Assembly (NCBI GenBank): GCA_900542495.1
Contig: UQNW01000025.1
Location: 1 to 37,615 of the forward strand
Direction of reading: 5' to 3'
DNA length: 37,615 nt
Source of the DNA: an uncultured Roseburia sp.
GTDB lineage: Bacteria; Bacillota; Clostridia; Lachnospirales; Lachnospiraceae
In this document: piece after piece, positions 7,027 to 15,365 of the stretch
How the letters are laid out: every line of letters starts with the position of its first letter
Position numbering within the stretch: the stretch's first letter is position 1
Translations under genes and position numbers: made by a program
The notes under the pieces: model-generated
Database searches by the model: none
Seen by the model: only the letters and a program-made list of their open reading frames with translations
What the model was told of the DNA's origin: nothing

Positions 7027-7211
7027 AAAACGGAAAACATCCAACGCTTGCACAAAAGAAATTTTTGAAGAGTCACGGACTTGATCCGGAGAATCATCTG
7101 GTAGTGAAAAATACACAGGAATTTCTTGAGGTGGTGAGTAAAACGGCTTTGAAAAAAGAAAAGCTGCAGGGAATAAAAGCGCGTACAAGAAAACTTTATC
7201 GCCATGAGTAA
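7023..7211 (+). CDS. DUF6906-like small phage protein (62 aa)
   Basis: Basic protein opening KNGKHPTLAQKKFLKSHGLD and then PENHLVVKNT. The pattern of Lys-rich start, FLKS-x-GL-x-P-x-N and a hydrophobic strand fits the small DUF6906-type phage proteins. A second protein with the same pattern is encoded at 15840-16043. Start at ATG 7023 overlaps the upstream stop and has GGAGGG just before it. Function unknown. Confidence 0.7.
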   Translation: MKNGKHPTLAQKKFLKSHGLDPENHLVVKNTQEFLEVVSKTALKKEKLQGIKARTRKLYRHE

Positions 7212-7214
7212 TGT

Positions 7215-7243
7215 TTGAAATTTTACTCTGACATACTTTATAT
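7215..7243 (+). promoter_or_regulatory. Possible promoter before the transposition genes
   Basis: TTGAAA (7215-7220), 17 bases, TTATAT (7238-7243), in the 50-base gap before the Ner-like gene. Moderate match only. It would allow the HTH-transposase-ATPase genes to be expressed separately from the leader RNA. Confidence 0.4.
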
Positions 7244-7261
7244 GAAAATGAAAACAAGGCG

Positions 7262-7480
7262 GTGATAAATACGAGCATAAAGGAAAAAAAGCCAAAATAT
7301 TCAAAGGTTGGGAAAAAGATAAAAAAGGGGCTGATTGACAAAAACATGACGGCAAGGGAGCTGGCAGATCAGGTTGGAACCAGTCCACAGTATTTAAATA
7401 AGATCATTCATGGAGTCAGACCTGGAAATAAGTATCTGGCAGAGATCAGCAGGATATTAGAAATTGACCTTGCAGCATGA
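7262..7480 (+). CDS. Small HTH protein, Ner/Cro-like
   Basis: About 72 residues. Basic N-terminus (KEKKPKYSKVGKKIKK), then an XRE-type helix-turn-helix (MTARELADQVGTSPQYLNKI) and a short C-terminal helix. It sits immediately before the transposase gene, where Mu has ner, so it may turn down early transcription. The start is uncertain: GTG 7262 overlaps the AAGGCGG ribosome site and no ATG precedes the conserved part. A non-standard start slightly downstream is possible. Confidence 0.7.
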   Translation: MINTSIKEKKPKYSKVGKKIKKGLIDKNMTARELADQVGTSPQYLNKIIHGVRPGNKYLAEISRILEIDLAA

Positions 7481-7493
7481 AGGGAGTGGGCAG

Positions 7494-9587
7494 ATGGCTG
7501 AGGTTTATATAAGTTTAGCTGAAGCAGCAGAACTGGAGAATATAAAATATAACACACTTGTTCAGAAGATAAAAAGAAATCCTGAAAAATTTCAGCTTCG
7601 AAAAGAGCAACGTGCGGATGGTGGAAAAGACTTATCCATGATCGCCTTATCCTCACTTTCTAAAAAGGCAGTGGCTGCATATAAGGAGCGTCAGAAGCTT
7701 GCGGAAGTTCCAGTTGTTCCGGGAATGGAAGAAATGGAAGCACCTGTGGAATCGGAAGCACCCTGGTACGTTAATGAGGATGTCGATTACTTTATGGAAA
7801 AGCATAAGACCGAATGGTATACGGCAATGGAACTGGGAAATATTGTCCGGGAGTTCCTCAACTACGACAGCGCAGGGCGGACGGAGTTTGCCGAATACTT
7901 CGCACAGGAGCGGCTTGGAAAAGGAAAACGTACCTTATACCGGTACGCCAAGAGCTATCTGGAAGCATCTGCATGGGCGGACAAGCTCCATAAAGAAGAC
8001 GGTGGGAATTATGAATTTTTCAAAGTCCTGTGCCTGTGCCGGAAACCGAAGGAAGCAGGCACATTTCCAAGCTTTACGCCAGAAGTGAAGGACACCATTC
8101 AGAGAATATGGTTAAACAGGGATTTCGCAAGAAATCAGGGTACTAGAGAAATGTTATATACGAAGTTAAAAGCAGTAGCAGCCGTTAATGGGTGGGAGAA
8201 GATCCCTTCCTATCAGTCAGTAGCAAGATACATCAGTTATCTGATGGAGGATGAAAGATTAAAAAATGCATGGTACCTGGCAAGCAGGGGCGAACGAGAA
8301 TATAAGAACAAAGTCATGGTCAAGGGCGAACGTAACACGAAAGACCTTAAAGTGATGGAGGTAGTCATGGGCGACGAGCATACATTCGACTGCTGGGTTG
8401 CTTATACAAATCCAAATGGTAAAGTCACAGCAATCAAGCCTCATTTGTCGGCGTGGATTGATATACGGAGCAGGATGATCGTGGGAGACGTGATGTGCAA
8501 GGACGCTAACAGCGACATCCTGAAGGAATCACTTTTAAAGATGATCTACCACGATGCGGATGGTGTTCCGGAATACATTTACATAGATAACGGTAAAGAT
8601 TATACAGCCAAGAACATGACAGGCTTTGACAGGAATGACCGCCAGCGTACTGGATTCGATGATACCGCAGTTGGATTTTATAAATCCATTGGGATAAAGG
8701 ATTTTCACCGGGCGCTTCCATACTACGCCTGGGTAAAAGGACAGATCGAGAGATTCTTCGGAACGGTCTGTAAACAGTTTTCCAAATGGTTCACGAGCTA
8801 TACCGGAACACTGACCGGATCAAAGACCTTCGCCAAGGTGGAAAAGGATATTAATGGAATGCTGGAGCGTGGGGAACTTCTCACAATGGATGAGTTTTAT
8901 CAGGCATGGACGAAATGGCTGCATGAAGTCTACATGGTAAAGCAGAGCAGTGCATTAAAACGTCAGGGTGAGGAGTATCTGACACCAAAGAGCTGTTTCG
9001 AGAATGCGGACAGATATTTCAAGGCAGCCCCTCCGAAGAGTTATGCAACGATTCTGATGATGAAAGCAGAGCACAAGTTTGTTTACAACGTTGGAATCAA
9101 GCTTGGAGGATACACTTACAGATCAGATGGACTGTGTGATTATATTAACGATTATGTGGATGTGAAATATGATCCGCACGACATGGCAACCATTTATGTT
9201 TTCCGCAATGGAAAGCAGGTCTGTGAAGCTTATTCACAGGAGCTTCTTGTATTTGCATCGGAGAATGGGGTTGAACAGAAGGCTCTTAAGGAACATCTGG
9301 CATTTCAAAAACGGCAGATTGCGAAGGACAGCAAGATTGTGGAGGATGCCAATGTACCACTCAGCGAGATCAATGCCCAGTGGAAAGGATATAACGAGGC
9401 TACTGGTGGAATAGGTCTGATGATTGGAAAGAAAGGCAGTAAAAATGCCAATGTTGTGCAGATGCCTGTGGATAACACGTTTAAGAATGGATTCCGCGGC
9501 GGAAAACAGAAGGCAGAACAGCTGGAAGAAAACGAGTATATGGCACGCAAGGCAGAGGAAGCCTTAAAAGCACTGCGTGCGTTATGA
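7494..9587 (+). CDS. Mu-type DDE transposase (MuA analogue)
   Basis: A 697-residue transposase/integrase that cuts and joins the phage ends. The N-terminal 65 residues form a small DNA-binding domain (ISLAEAAELENIKYNTLVQK). The rve catalytic core has Asp in MGDEHTFD (about 294), Asp in YIDNGKDY (about 365) and Glu in KGQIERFFGT (about 419), matching the Mu Asp-Asp-Glu arrangement. A beta-barrel Mu-transposase C-terminal domain follows (about 500-570), then a charged tail (about 650-697) where MuA contacts MuB. Start at ATG 7494 with AGGGAG 7 bases upstream; the in-frame ATG at 7464 lies inside the preceding gene. Full length and intact. Confidence 0.95.
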   Translation: MAEVYISLAEAAELENIKYNTLVQKIKRNPEKFQLRKEQRADGGKDLSMIALSSLSKKAVAAYKERQKLAEVPVVPGMEEMEAPVESEAPWYVNEDVDYFMEKHKTEWYTAMELGNIVREFLNYDSAGRTEFAEYFAQERLGKGKRTLYRYAKSYLEASAWADKLHKEDGGNYEFFKVLCLCRKPKEAGTFPSFTPEVKDTIQRIWLNRDFARNQGTREMLYTKLKAVAAVNGWEKIPSYQSVARYISYLMEDERLKNAWYLASRGEREYKNKVMVKGERNTKDLKVMEVVMGDEHTFDCWVAYTNPNGKVTAIKPHLSAWIDIRSRMIVGDVMCKDANSDILKESLLKMIYHDADGVPEYIYIDNGKDYTAKNMTGFDRNDRQRTGFDDTAVGFYKSIGIKDFHRALPYYAWVKGQIERFFGTVCKQFSKWFTSYTGTLTGSKTFAKVEKDINGMLERGELLTMDEFYQAWTKWLHEVYMVKQSSALKRQGEEYLTPKSCFENADRYFKAAPPKSYATILMMKAEHKFVYNVGIKLGGYTYRSDGLCDYINDYVDVKYDPHDMATIYVFRNGKQVCEAYSQELLVFASENGVEQKALKEHLAFQKRQIAKDSKIVEDANVPLSEINAQWKGYNEATGGIGLMIGKKGSKNANVVQMPVDNTFKNGFRGGKQKAEQLEENEYMARKAEEALKALRAL

Positions 9588-9629
9588 TCATAATTTTTGT
9601 CACAAATAATGAGGAAGGATGGTTAATTT

Positions 9630-10631
9630 ATGGAAGCATTGAAGACATATACACAGGAAAAGACACTTGCAGAACGTGTGAATGAGATTTTGGCAGCGGA
9701 AAAGATGAACAAGCAGGAGCTGGCAATGAAGCTTAATATTTCAAGATCAATGATCAGCCAGTATCTGAACGGAAAATATAATTCCAATCCGGAAACAATT
9801 GAAGCGCGCCTGAAAGAGTTTGTTTCAGCATATGAAAATGGCACTGCTGACATCATGGCGGTTCCGGACACAATGATCAATTCAAATGTACAGCCTGCGA
9901 AGCTGGGTGTGACTGGTGGAGTGAAACCGAAGATCCAGTACTTTGAATCCACGGATTACGTGCAGACCATTGGACTGTGCACTTCGTGCCAGAAGGAAGT
10001 CGGCATAGGAATAGTGGTTGCCCGGTCAGGATACGGCAAAACCCATGCACTTAGAAAATACGCCACAATGCCACGCGTAGTCTATATCGAAGGCAATGAG
10101 AACATGAACTGCAAGGATATTGTCCGCAGAATTGAAGGCAAGATCGGAATGCAGAGAAGTTATGGAAGCATAGACGAGCGAACCGAGCGGATCATTGAGT
10201 TTTTTAATATCAATCAGGGATATCTCATCATCATGGACGAGGCGGACAAGCTTATTAATAAGTATACGCAGAAAAAGATTGAACTTCTGAGAAATATCAG
10301 TGACGGTGCCAAAGTCGGACTGGTGCTTGCAGGTGAGCCGGTACTGGAATCACTTCTGAAACAGTATGATGCGCGATTTGCTAACCGGATGGATTTTTAT
10401 TATAAGCTCCGCGGACTGTCAGAGGAAGAAGTAAGGGATTACCTGGAAGGATATGATGTGGAAGAAGGAGCTATGGCAGAGTTCTTAAGCCGGGCGAGAA
10501 ACACACAGACCGGATGTTTCCGACTGCTGGACAGAACTCTGAATAACGTCATCCGTATCTTAAAGGACAGCGGACAGAGCACGATCACGACAAAGGTGAT
10601 CAGCCAGGCATCCAGCATGATGATGTTATAA
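9630..10631 (+). CDS. AAA+ ATPase, target-selection protein (MuB analogue)
   Basis: 333 residues. An N-terminal XRE-like helix-turn-helix (about 12-55, ELAMKLNISRSMISQYLNGK) precedes an AAA+ core with Walker A ARSGYGKTH (about 131-139) and Walker B LIIMDEAD (about 199-206). A sensor region (VLAGEPVL) and a small C-terminal helical lid follow. MuB binds target DNA as ATP filaments, activates the transposase and gives target immunity. It lies 42 bases after the transposase with AGGAAGG before ATG 9630. The gap carries TTTGTCACA (9596-9604), the exact complement of the left-end TGTGACAAA motif. Confidence 0.93.
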   Translation: MEALKTYTQEKTLAERVNEILAAEKMNKQELAMKLNISRSMISQYLNGKYNSNPETIEARLKEFVSAYENGTADIMAVPDTMINSNVQPAKLGVTGGVKPKIQYFESTDYVQTIGLCTSCQKEVGIGIVVARSGYGKTHALRKYATMPRVVYIEGNENMNCKDIVRRIEGKIGMQRSYGSIDERTERIIEFFNINQGYLIIMDEADKLINKYTQKKIELLRNISDGAKVGLVLAGEPVLESLLKQYDARFANRMDFYYKLRGLSEEEVRDYLEGYDVEEGAMAEFLSRARNTQTGCFRLLDRTLNNVIRILKDSGQSTITTKVISQASSMMML

Positions 10632-10644
10632 AGGCGGTGGTCTT

Positions 10645-11247
10645 ATGAAAAGGATTGTTTCTATATTAATGACATTGATTGTTATGGTACAGCCGGTAAT
10701 GACATCAGGAGAACCGCAGGAGCCAGCAGAGACAGATGAAATAGACGAGACAGTGGAGGTGCAGGGACAAGTGGAGATCAGCAGTGTAAATGGAATTAAT
10801 ATCTTTAAACTGCCGGAAGAAACGGATATTCCGGAAGAATACCAGAACTACTGTATAGAAATCGGAAAGCAGTATCATATCTGCCCGGAGCTTTTAATGG
10901 CGATGATCGAGCAGGAGAGTTCTGGAAGGGCAGATATCGTGAACAGTGCAGGGGACACCGGGCTTTTACAGGTGAATCCAAAGTGGCACAAGGAACGGAT
11001 GGAGAGGCTTGGAGTGTCTGATCTGACAGATCCATATTCGAACATTCTCGTGGCAGCAGATTATCTGGAAGAGCTGTTTCAGAAAAGCGACGGCGACATT
11101 TATCTGGTGCTCATGAAATATAACATGAAACACGGAAGGGCAGAGGAGCTGTTCTATAAAGGAAAGTTTTCAGAGTATTCCGTTCTGGTGGAACACAGGG
11201 CAAGGGAACTGCAGGAGCTGCACGGCATTAAGGGAGGCAGGTCATGA
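10645..11247 (+). CDS. Secreted lytic transglycosylase (SLT fold)
   Basis: 200 residues. Signal peptide or membrane anchor (KRIVSILMTLIVMVQPVMTS), an acidic linker (about 22-45), then a goose-lysozyme-like SLT domain. The catalytic Glu is about 91 in IEQESSGRA, followed by the typical AGDTGLLQVNP and a C-terminal KYNMKHGRAEELFY segment. It cleaves peptidoglycan glycan strands outside the membrane. The position is odd: it directly follows the target-selection ATPase in the early operon (13 bases, AAGGCGGTGG ribosome site), far from the amidase and holin. Its stop overlaps the next start. Confidence 0.88.
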   Translation: MKRIVSILMTLIVMVQPVMTSGEPQEPAETDEIDETVEVQGQVEISSVNGINIFKLPEETDIPEEYQNYCIEIGKQYHICPELLMAMIEQESSGRADIVNSAGDTGLLQVNPKWHKERMERLGVSDLTDPYSNILVAADYLEELFQKSDGDIYLVLMKYNMKHGRAEELFYKGKFSEYSVLVEHRARELQELHGIKGGRS

Positions 11248-11501
11248 TAAGGAGAATATTAATCGAGATGGAAGCAGAAGGCTCAGAAGCACTTTTACCG
11301 GAGATAATGAGACTGGTCATGCAGCATATGGATATGAATGAGCGATTCAAAATCGACCAGAGCATCATGCCGGATATTCTTCCCGGAAAAAATTCCGGGA
11401 TAAAGATACCGGAATATGTGCAGCGCGGAATGACACTACGCGAAAAGGGTGTGCAGGAAAATCTGCTTTTTAATGGAAGGAGTGTGGCAGACAATGGCTA
11501 G
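11244..11501 (+). CDS. Hypothetical phage protein (85 aa)
   Basis: Not recognised. Predicted mostly helical, with an acidic first half (ILIEMEAEGSEALLPEIM) and a more basic second half. Start at ATG 11244 overlaps the preceding stop, and its end overlaps the gp16-like gene by 8 bases, so it is embedded in a translationally coupled run. Position corresponds to the small semi-essential early genes of Mu. Confidence 0.65.
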   Translation: MIRRILIEMEAEGSEALLPEIMRLVMQHMDMNERFKIDQSIMPDILPGKNSGIKIPEYVQRGMTLREKGVQENLLFNGRSVADNG

Positions 11502-11913
11502 TCCTACAATCAGAATGCTATGGGGAATCGCAAAGTCCCCGGAACTTGGAATGACGGATGAGGAACTTCACCTGCTTGTACTCTCGCACACCGGAAAAGA
11601 CAGTATCAAACAGCTGAATAAAAGGGAACTGGGTGTGATGGTCTCTGTGCTTGCAGGGATGAAAGATTCCAGTACAAAGGGCGCAAAGAAACGGAAACAC
11701 CAGACCGGGAACCCTGCAACAGTCAACCAGAGGAAGAAAGTATATAAGCTTGCAGAGGAACTTGGCTGGACAAAGAAAGCGAGGATTAACGGCTTCTGCA
11801 GGAGAATGTTTGGTGTGGAAAGTGTGGACTGGCTGAATTACATGCAGTGTTCAGACCTGATCGAAGCATTAAAGAGCATGGTGGAAAGGATGGAAAAAGA
11901 GGATGGAAAATGA
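11494..11913 (+). CDS. Mu gp16-like protein (DUF1018)
   Basis: 139 residues. The opening SPTIRMLWGIAKSPELGM, the middle helices (RELGVMVSVLAGMK) and the segment KVYKLAEELGWTKKARINGF followed by CRRMFGVESVDWL fit the DUF1018/gp16 family found in the early-middle operon of Mu-like phages; some members are described as regulatory. Start at ATG 11494 (AGGAG 11 bases upstream); the upstream in-frame GTG at 11482 lies on the ribosome site. It overlaps genes on both sides. Confidence 0.8.
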   Translation: MASPTIRMLWGIAKSPELGMTDEELHLLVLSHTGKDSIKQLNKRELGVMVSVLAGMKDSSTKGAKKRKHQTGNPATVNQRKKVYKLAEELGWTKKARINGFCRRMFGVESVDWLNYMQCSDLIEALKSMVERMEKEDGK

Positions 11914-12181
11914 CAAGGAATTGCTAATGCGGCAGCCGGATGGGACGGAAGTGGAATTTGAAAAAGCTATTGTGGTCAATCTGCAGGGGAAATATGATGC
12001 GTCCGTACACTTTTTTAATTGTGAAGCAGAGGATTTCCTGAGTGCCGCATATGCAGTGCTTACTATTTTGGACAAGTTTGGAATAAAAGACGAATTTCTC
12101 AGCCGGTACGATGAAAATTCCTCAAATTGTAAAATCTATGGAGGAAGATACAATGGCGGAGATGAAGATTGTCCGGAATGA
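11903..12181 (+). CDS. Hypothetical phage protein (about 92 aa)
   Basis: Not recognised. Contains VEFEKAIVVNLQGKYDASVH and a helical EDFLSAAYAVLTILDKFG. Two starts are possible: ATG 11903 overlapping the gp16-like gene, or ATG 11927 with AAGGA 8 bases upstream, which is the better-spaced site and would give 84 residues. The last 29 bases overlap the next gene. Confidence 0.6.
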   Translation: MENDKELLMRQPDGTEVEFEKAIVVNLQGKYDASVHFFNCEAEDFLSAAYAVLTILDKFGIKDEFLSRYDENSSNCKIYGGRYNGGDEDCPE

Positions 12182-12377
12182 GAAAGGCGTATTTTTTGAA
12201 TTCAAGGATGCGGATATGACGGACCGTGTAGTGATGTGTGGTGCACTCCAGCAGACCATCGGACTGGAAGCTTATAAGCGCGGCATGAACATGGATGATG
12301 TGAGGGATAACATGCTGGAACTGCATCTTAAGGCAATGGAGCAGTTGAAAGAGCAGGCAGACAGAGAGGAGAGTTGA
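12153..12377 (+). CDS. Hypothetical phage protein (74 aa)
   Basis: Not recognised. A short beta-like start (MKIVRNEKGVFFEFKDA) is followed by two helices (VMCGALQQTIGLEAYKRG, then LHLKAMEQLKEQ). Start at ATG 12153 with GGAGG 8 bases upstream; an in-frame ATG at 12111 lacks a ribosome site. It starts inside the previous gene and ends one base before the next. Confidence 0.6.
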   Translation: MAEMKIVRNEKGVFFEFKDADMTDRVVMCGALQQTIGLEAYKRGMNMDDVRDNMLELHLKAMEQLKEQADREES

Positions 12378-12378
12378 A

Positions 12379-12762
12379 ATGGCAGCTAAGAAAAAGAGAA
12401 TGACACAGAAGGAGAAGGATTTCAACAGAAAGTATAAGAAAGAACTGCAGGAGAAAGGGCTGATCCCTCCAGATAAAAAGAGACTGAACAGGAAAAAGTT
12501 CATAGAGGAAGCAGTGAGTGAATGGAACGACAGGGATTCAGACTGTTATATATGGGATTTCTATCTTATGAGAGCTGTTGGATATATGACAACACAGGTA
12601 GGGCGGAATTTGAACCCGACACCGGAAGCGGTTGGAGTAGCAAAGGTATTAAAGGCAGCCATGAAACTGAAGGAGTTCCAGGACAAGATCAAAAGTGAGG
12701 GGCGCGAGGATTACACGATTACAGAGGAATATGAGTATATCAAGGAAGTCCTCAAAATGTAG
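12379..12762 (+). CDS. Hypothetical basic phage protein (127 aa)
   Basis: Not recognised. Very basic N-terminal 45 residues (KKKRMTQKEKDFNRKYKKEL), then an aromatic-rich middle (WNDRDSDCYIWDFYLMRAVG) and a helical C-terminus. The basic start suggests nucleic-acid contact, which is only inference. Good ribosome site (GAGGAGAG) and tight spacing on both sides. Confidence 0.65.
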   Translation: MAAKKKRMTQKEKDFNRKYKKELQEKGLIPPDKKRLNRKKFIEEAVSEWNDRDSDCYIWDFYLMRAVGYMTTQVGRNLNPTPEAVGVAKVLKAAMKLKEFQDKIKSEGREDYTITEEYEYIKEVLKM

Positions 12763-12773
12763 GAGGTGAGGAA

Positions 12774-13157
12774 ATGCGAAAGAATGTCTATTATTGTGAC
12801 CGCTGTGGATGTCAGTTGGAAGATTCCGGTACCAAGATCGTGCCACATTACTTTGACTTTATTACCGAAGATCTGACAGTACCGATAAATAAGGACATGG
12901 AAAACAGACACTATTGCATTGACTGTACCATGGAAGCATTGGAGTTTCTGGAACCAGAAAAGAAGCCAGAAAAGAAGCTGGAAGAAAATGCACAGAAAAA
13001 ACCTTTGGATTCCGGAAAAGTCATGGCACTGCATAACGCGGGATGGGATAATGCCAAGATTGCGGATGAGCTGGGTGTAAGAGAACGGCAGGTTTACATG
13101 TGTATTTATTATCAGGAGAACAAAAAGAGCCTGACACAGGAGGAAAATCATGAGTGA
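12774..13157 (+). CDS. Zinc-ribbon plus HTH phage protein
   Basis: 127 residues. An N-terminal zinc ribbon has two Cys pairs (YYCDRCGC near residue 8 and HYCIDCTM near residue 48). A Lys/Glu/Pro linker (about 62-82) follows, then a C-terminal helix-turn-helix (VMALHNAGWDNAKIADELGV, then RERQVYM). It is likely a small DNA-binding regulator. Strong AGGAGGTGAGG ribosome site; its last 8 bases overlap the next gene. Name and target unknown. Confidence 0.7.
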   Translation: MRKNVYYCDRCGCQLEDSGTKIVPHYFDFITEDLTVPINKDMENRHYCIDCTMEALEFLEPEKKPEKKLEENAQKKPLDSGKVMALHNAGWDNAKIADELGVRERQVYMCIYYQENKKSLTQEENHE

Positions 13158-13404
13158 GAGATATAAAAAACTGACAAGCCACGGAGCAATCAGCATTCCG
13201 GTGGCAATGAGAAGAGATATCGGACTGCAGGGCGGAGATCCTATGCAGGTATCACAGGAGGGCGGCAGGATTATCATCGAGTCATATGTTCCACGCTGTG
13301 TTTTCTGTGGGAATACAGAAAACGTGAAGAAAATTGAAGGGAAGGGAATCTGTGCATCCTGCGCACGGAAAGCAATTGCACTTTTGGAAGGAGGGAAAGA
13401 CTGA
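13150..13404 (+). CDS. AbrB/SpoVT-like domain fused to a zinc finger
   Basis: 84 residues. The first 45 (ISIPVAMRRDIGLQGGDPMQ, then GGRIIIES) follow the swapped-hairpin AbrB/SpoVT DNA-binding pattern, in which IPxxxRRxxGLxxGD is diagnostic. The last 40 carry two Cys pairs (CVFCGN, CASCARKA), a small zinc ribbon. The compact fusion suggests a transition-state-type regulator. Start ATG 13150 overlaps the previous gene and TGATG (13402-13406) couples it to the next. Confidence 0.75.
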   Translation: MSERYKKLTSHGAISIPVAMRRDIGLQGGDPMQVSQEGGRIIIESYVPRCVFCGNTENVKKIEGKGICASCARKAIALLEGGKD

Positions 13405-14069
13405 TGTATGAAAATGAGAATGTGGAGCAGCTTGTAAGCCAGGCAATAGCACTGGACAAGGAACAGAAATACTGCAAAAGAAAACTTGATACAGTAAAAG
13501 CAAAGCTCCAGAGCAAGGGACTTGCAATGATCGATGATAGAAATGTGAAATATATCAAGTTTTATTCAGAAGATGGCTCTGTAGCAGTCGGGGACAGTTA
13601 TAAAATGGACGTCCTGCGACCGGATAAATTAAAAGATATCCTGTCGGAAGAACTCTGGATGGCAAAAGTGAAGGAGAGCACTGAAACAAAGTATTCTTAC
13701 GATCCGAAGCTTGAACAGATGTTAAAGGCTGTTTTCACGGAAGACTATACTTTTGAATGCAGTCTTGAGGAATTTCTTGATGAAATGTCCGTTAAACCGG
13801 ACAGTAAACAGAAAAAATTGCTGCTTAAGAAATTAAAAGGCGATTATGCAAAAGACAGAGAGACGCTGCTGAGTGTATTCGGCTACGAAGATGATGACAC
13901 TGCTCCGGATTTTGAGGTGGAGCTTTATTATATCTACAAGATTAAAAATGGAGAGCTTATCCGGGCATTTCTTCCGGAGGAGTGTCTGTCACAGACGATC
14001 GAGGACATCAAGAAGTGTCTGATCGTCGAATCCAAAACAAGTATCACTATTGATTATGACAATGAATAA
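13404..14069 (+). CDS. Hypothetical phage protein (221 aa)
   Basis: Not recognised. An N-terminal coiled coil (LVSQAIALDKEQKYCKRKLD, to about residue 37) is followed by a mixed region with ELWMAKVKESTETKYSYD, then an acidic C-terminal half. Mu encodes the end-protecting Gam protein in this part of its genome, and the coiled-coil start would allow such a role, but I see no clear Gam signature. Start overlaps the previous stop (TGATG). Confidence 0.6.
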   Translation: MYENENVEQLVSQAIALDKEQKYCKRKLDTVKAKLQSKGLAMIDDRNVKYIKFYSEDGSVAVGDSYKMDVLRPDKLKDILSEELWMAKVKESTETKYSYDPKLEQMLKAVFTEDYTFECSLEEFLDEMSVKPDSKQKKLLLKKLKGDYAKDRETLLSVFGYEDDDTAPDFEVELYYIYKIKNGELIRAFLPEECLSQTIEDIKKCLIVESKTSITIDYDNE

Positions 14070-14081
14070 GGAGGAAGAGTC

Positions 14082-14258
14082 ATGAGTGAAATTTCAAGTG
14101 AAGCAAAAAAAGCAGGTGTTTTAGAACCGGAGAAACCGGTATCTGAAATGACAGAGGAAGAATTAAAGGCTTTCCGTACATCATTTGATCCGGACGAGAT
14201 GGGATTTGATGGAACAGAGGGTATTGATGAGGAGGATGAGAGCGATGGCAGTAACTAA
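14082..14258 (+). CDS. Small acidic phage protein (58 aa)
   Basis: Starts at ATG 14082 with GGAGGAAG 6 bases upstream and ends at TAA 14256-14258. Strongly acidic, with many Glu and Asp (MTEEELKAFRTSFDPDEMGF, then a DEEDESD end). It lies between the 221-aa gene and the amidase, overlapping the amidase start by 14 bases. No family recognised. Confidence 0.65.
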   Translation: MSEISSEAKKAGVLEPEKPVSEMTEEELKAFRTSFDPDEMGFDGTEGIDEEDESDGSN

Positions 14259-15024
14259 ACCAGAAGTACATAGACTGATTTCAAAAGTAAACTTTAGTGA
14301 TTCCAACCGCAAGCCGGAGCAGGTCAAGTATCTGGTAAAGCATTATGTAGGTGCAACCGGCGGAGCAGAGGCAAACTGTAAATATTTTTACGATAAGTTC
14401 CGCGGAGCTTCTTCACACTTCTTTGTAGGTCACAACGGCGAAATCTGGCAGTGTGTTGAGGAAAACGATACTGCATGGCATGTAGGAGCTTCCAAGTACA
14501 AGCATAAGGAATGCCGGAACAGCAACTCTATCGGCGTAGAGTTGTGTGTGAAAAAGGATGCTGACGGCAAGTGGTATTATACGGAAGAAACCAAGAAGGC
14601 AGCGGTTCAGTTATTCGCCTATCTGATGGAAAAGTATAATATTGATGCAGAGCATGTACTCAGACATTATGATGTTACCGGAAAGGCTTGCGGAGAACCG
14701 GATGTCCGAAAAGGCAATAAGGAATGGGCACAGTTCAAAAAGGATATTGTCGAGTATGGGAAAGAAGCAGAACCGGAACAGCCAACAGCACCGGAGCAGA
14801 CGACTGCTCCAACACAGAATGCAGGTGTTCCGTATACGATTGTTACGACGTGTGATTCTCTTATGATCCGTTCCGGCGCAAGCAAGATCTATAAGGTAGT
14901 CGGTCGCATCCGGGAATCAGAAGGTAACAAAAAAGAATACACCATTGTGGAAGAAAAGAATGGATGGGGCAAGTTAAAGAGCGGTGCAGGCTGGATCTCA
15001 CTGGCATACACCAAGAGAGTATAG
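14245..15024 (+). CDS. N-acetylmuramoyl-L-alanine amidase (endolysin) with SH3 domain
   Basis: 259 residues. An Amidase_2 (PGRP-like) domain occupies about 10-165 with zinc ligands His33 (LVKHYV), His141 (LRHYDVTGK) and Cys149 (KACGEP). A Pro/Thr/Glu linker repeats the PTAPEQ theme (about 172-190), and a bacterial SH3 cell-wall-binding domain ends the protein (LMIRSGASKIYKVVGRI, NGWGKLKSGAGWIS). There is no signal peptide, so a holin is needed for export; candidates start at 16819. Start at ATG 14245 with GGAGG 9 bases upstream; the in-frame ATG at 14185 falls inside the previous gene. Confidence 0.93.
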   Translation: MAVTKPEVHRLISKVNFSDSNRKPEQVKYLVKHYVGATGGAEANCKYFYDKFRGASSHFFVGHNGEIWQCVEENDTAWHVGASKYKHKECRNSNSIGVELCVKKDADGKWYYTEETKKAAVQLFAYLMEKYNIDAEHVLRHYDVTGKACGEPDVRKGNKEWAQFKKDIVEYGKEAEPEQPTAPEQTTAPTQNAGVPYTIVTTCDSLMIRSGASKIYKVVGRIRESEGNKKEYTIVEEKNGWGKLKSGAGWISLAYTKRV

Positions 15025-15039
15025 AAAGGCTGGTCTTAA

Positions 15040-15360
15040 ATGAAAGAGGAACTGTTAAATGAATTAGTGAGCGAGACCAGAATGGAAGATATTTCAGAAC
15101 GTTACAGGGAGATTGCAAAGCTCATAGGAATAGACAACTTTGTAAAGCTCAGCAACTACGCAAGAGGCGACGAGATTTATTTTCCAAAGGTTGAGAGCGT
15201 GGTCAGTCCTGCAAGAAACAGACGAATCAAAAAGGAATTTAATGGTTCCAATGACAAGGAACTGGCAAAAAAATATAATCTCACTTTGAAACAGATATGG
15301 AACATCCTGAAGGATGAGCCGCCTGCAGGACAGATGTCTTTAGATGAATGGCTCGGTTGA
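15040..15360 (+). CDS. Mor-family transcription activator
   Basis: 106 residues. An N-terminal dimerisation region (ERYREIAKLIGIDNFVKLSN, then YARGDEIYFPK) and a C-terminal helix-turn-helix (RNRRIKKEFNGSN, then DKELAKKYNLTLKQIWNIL) fit the Mor/C activators of Mu. These switch on middle and late transcription from promoters with poor -35 boxes. It is the last gene of the long early-middle operon and is followed by a terminator, as in Mu. Likely target: the late promoter upstream of 16819. Confidence 0.88.
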   Translation: MKEELLNELVSETRMEDISERYREIAKLIGIDNFVKLSNYARGDEIYFPKVESVVSPARNRRIKKEFNGSNDKELAKKYNLTLKQIWNILKDEPPAGQMSLDEWLG

Positions 15361-15365
15361 TCATG

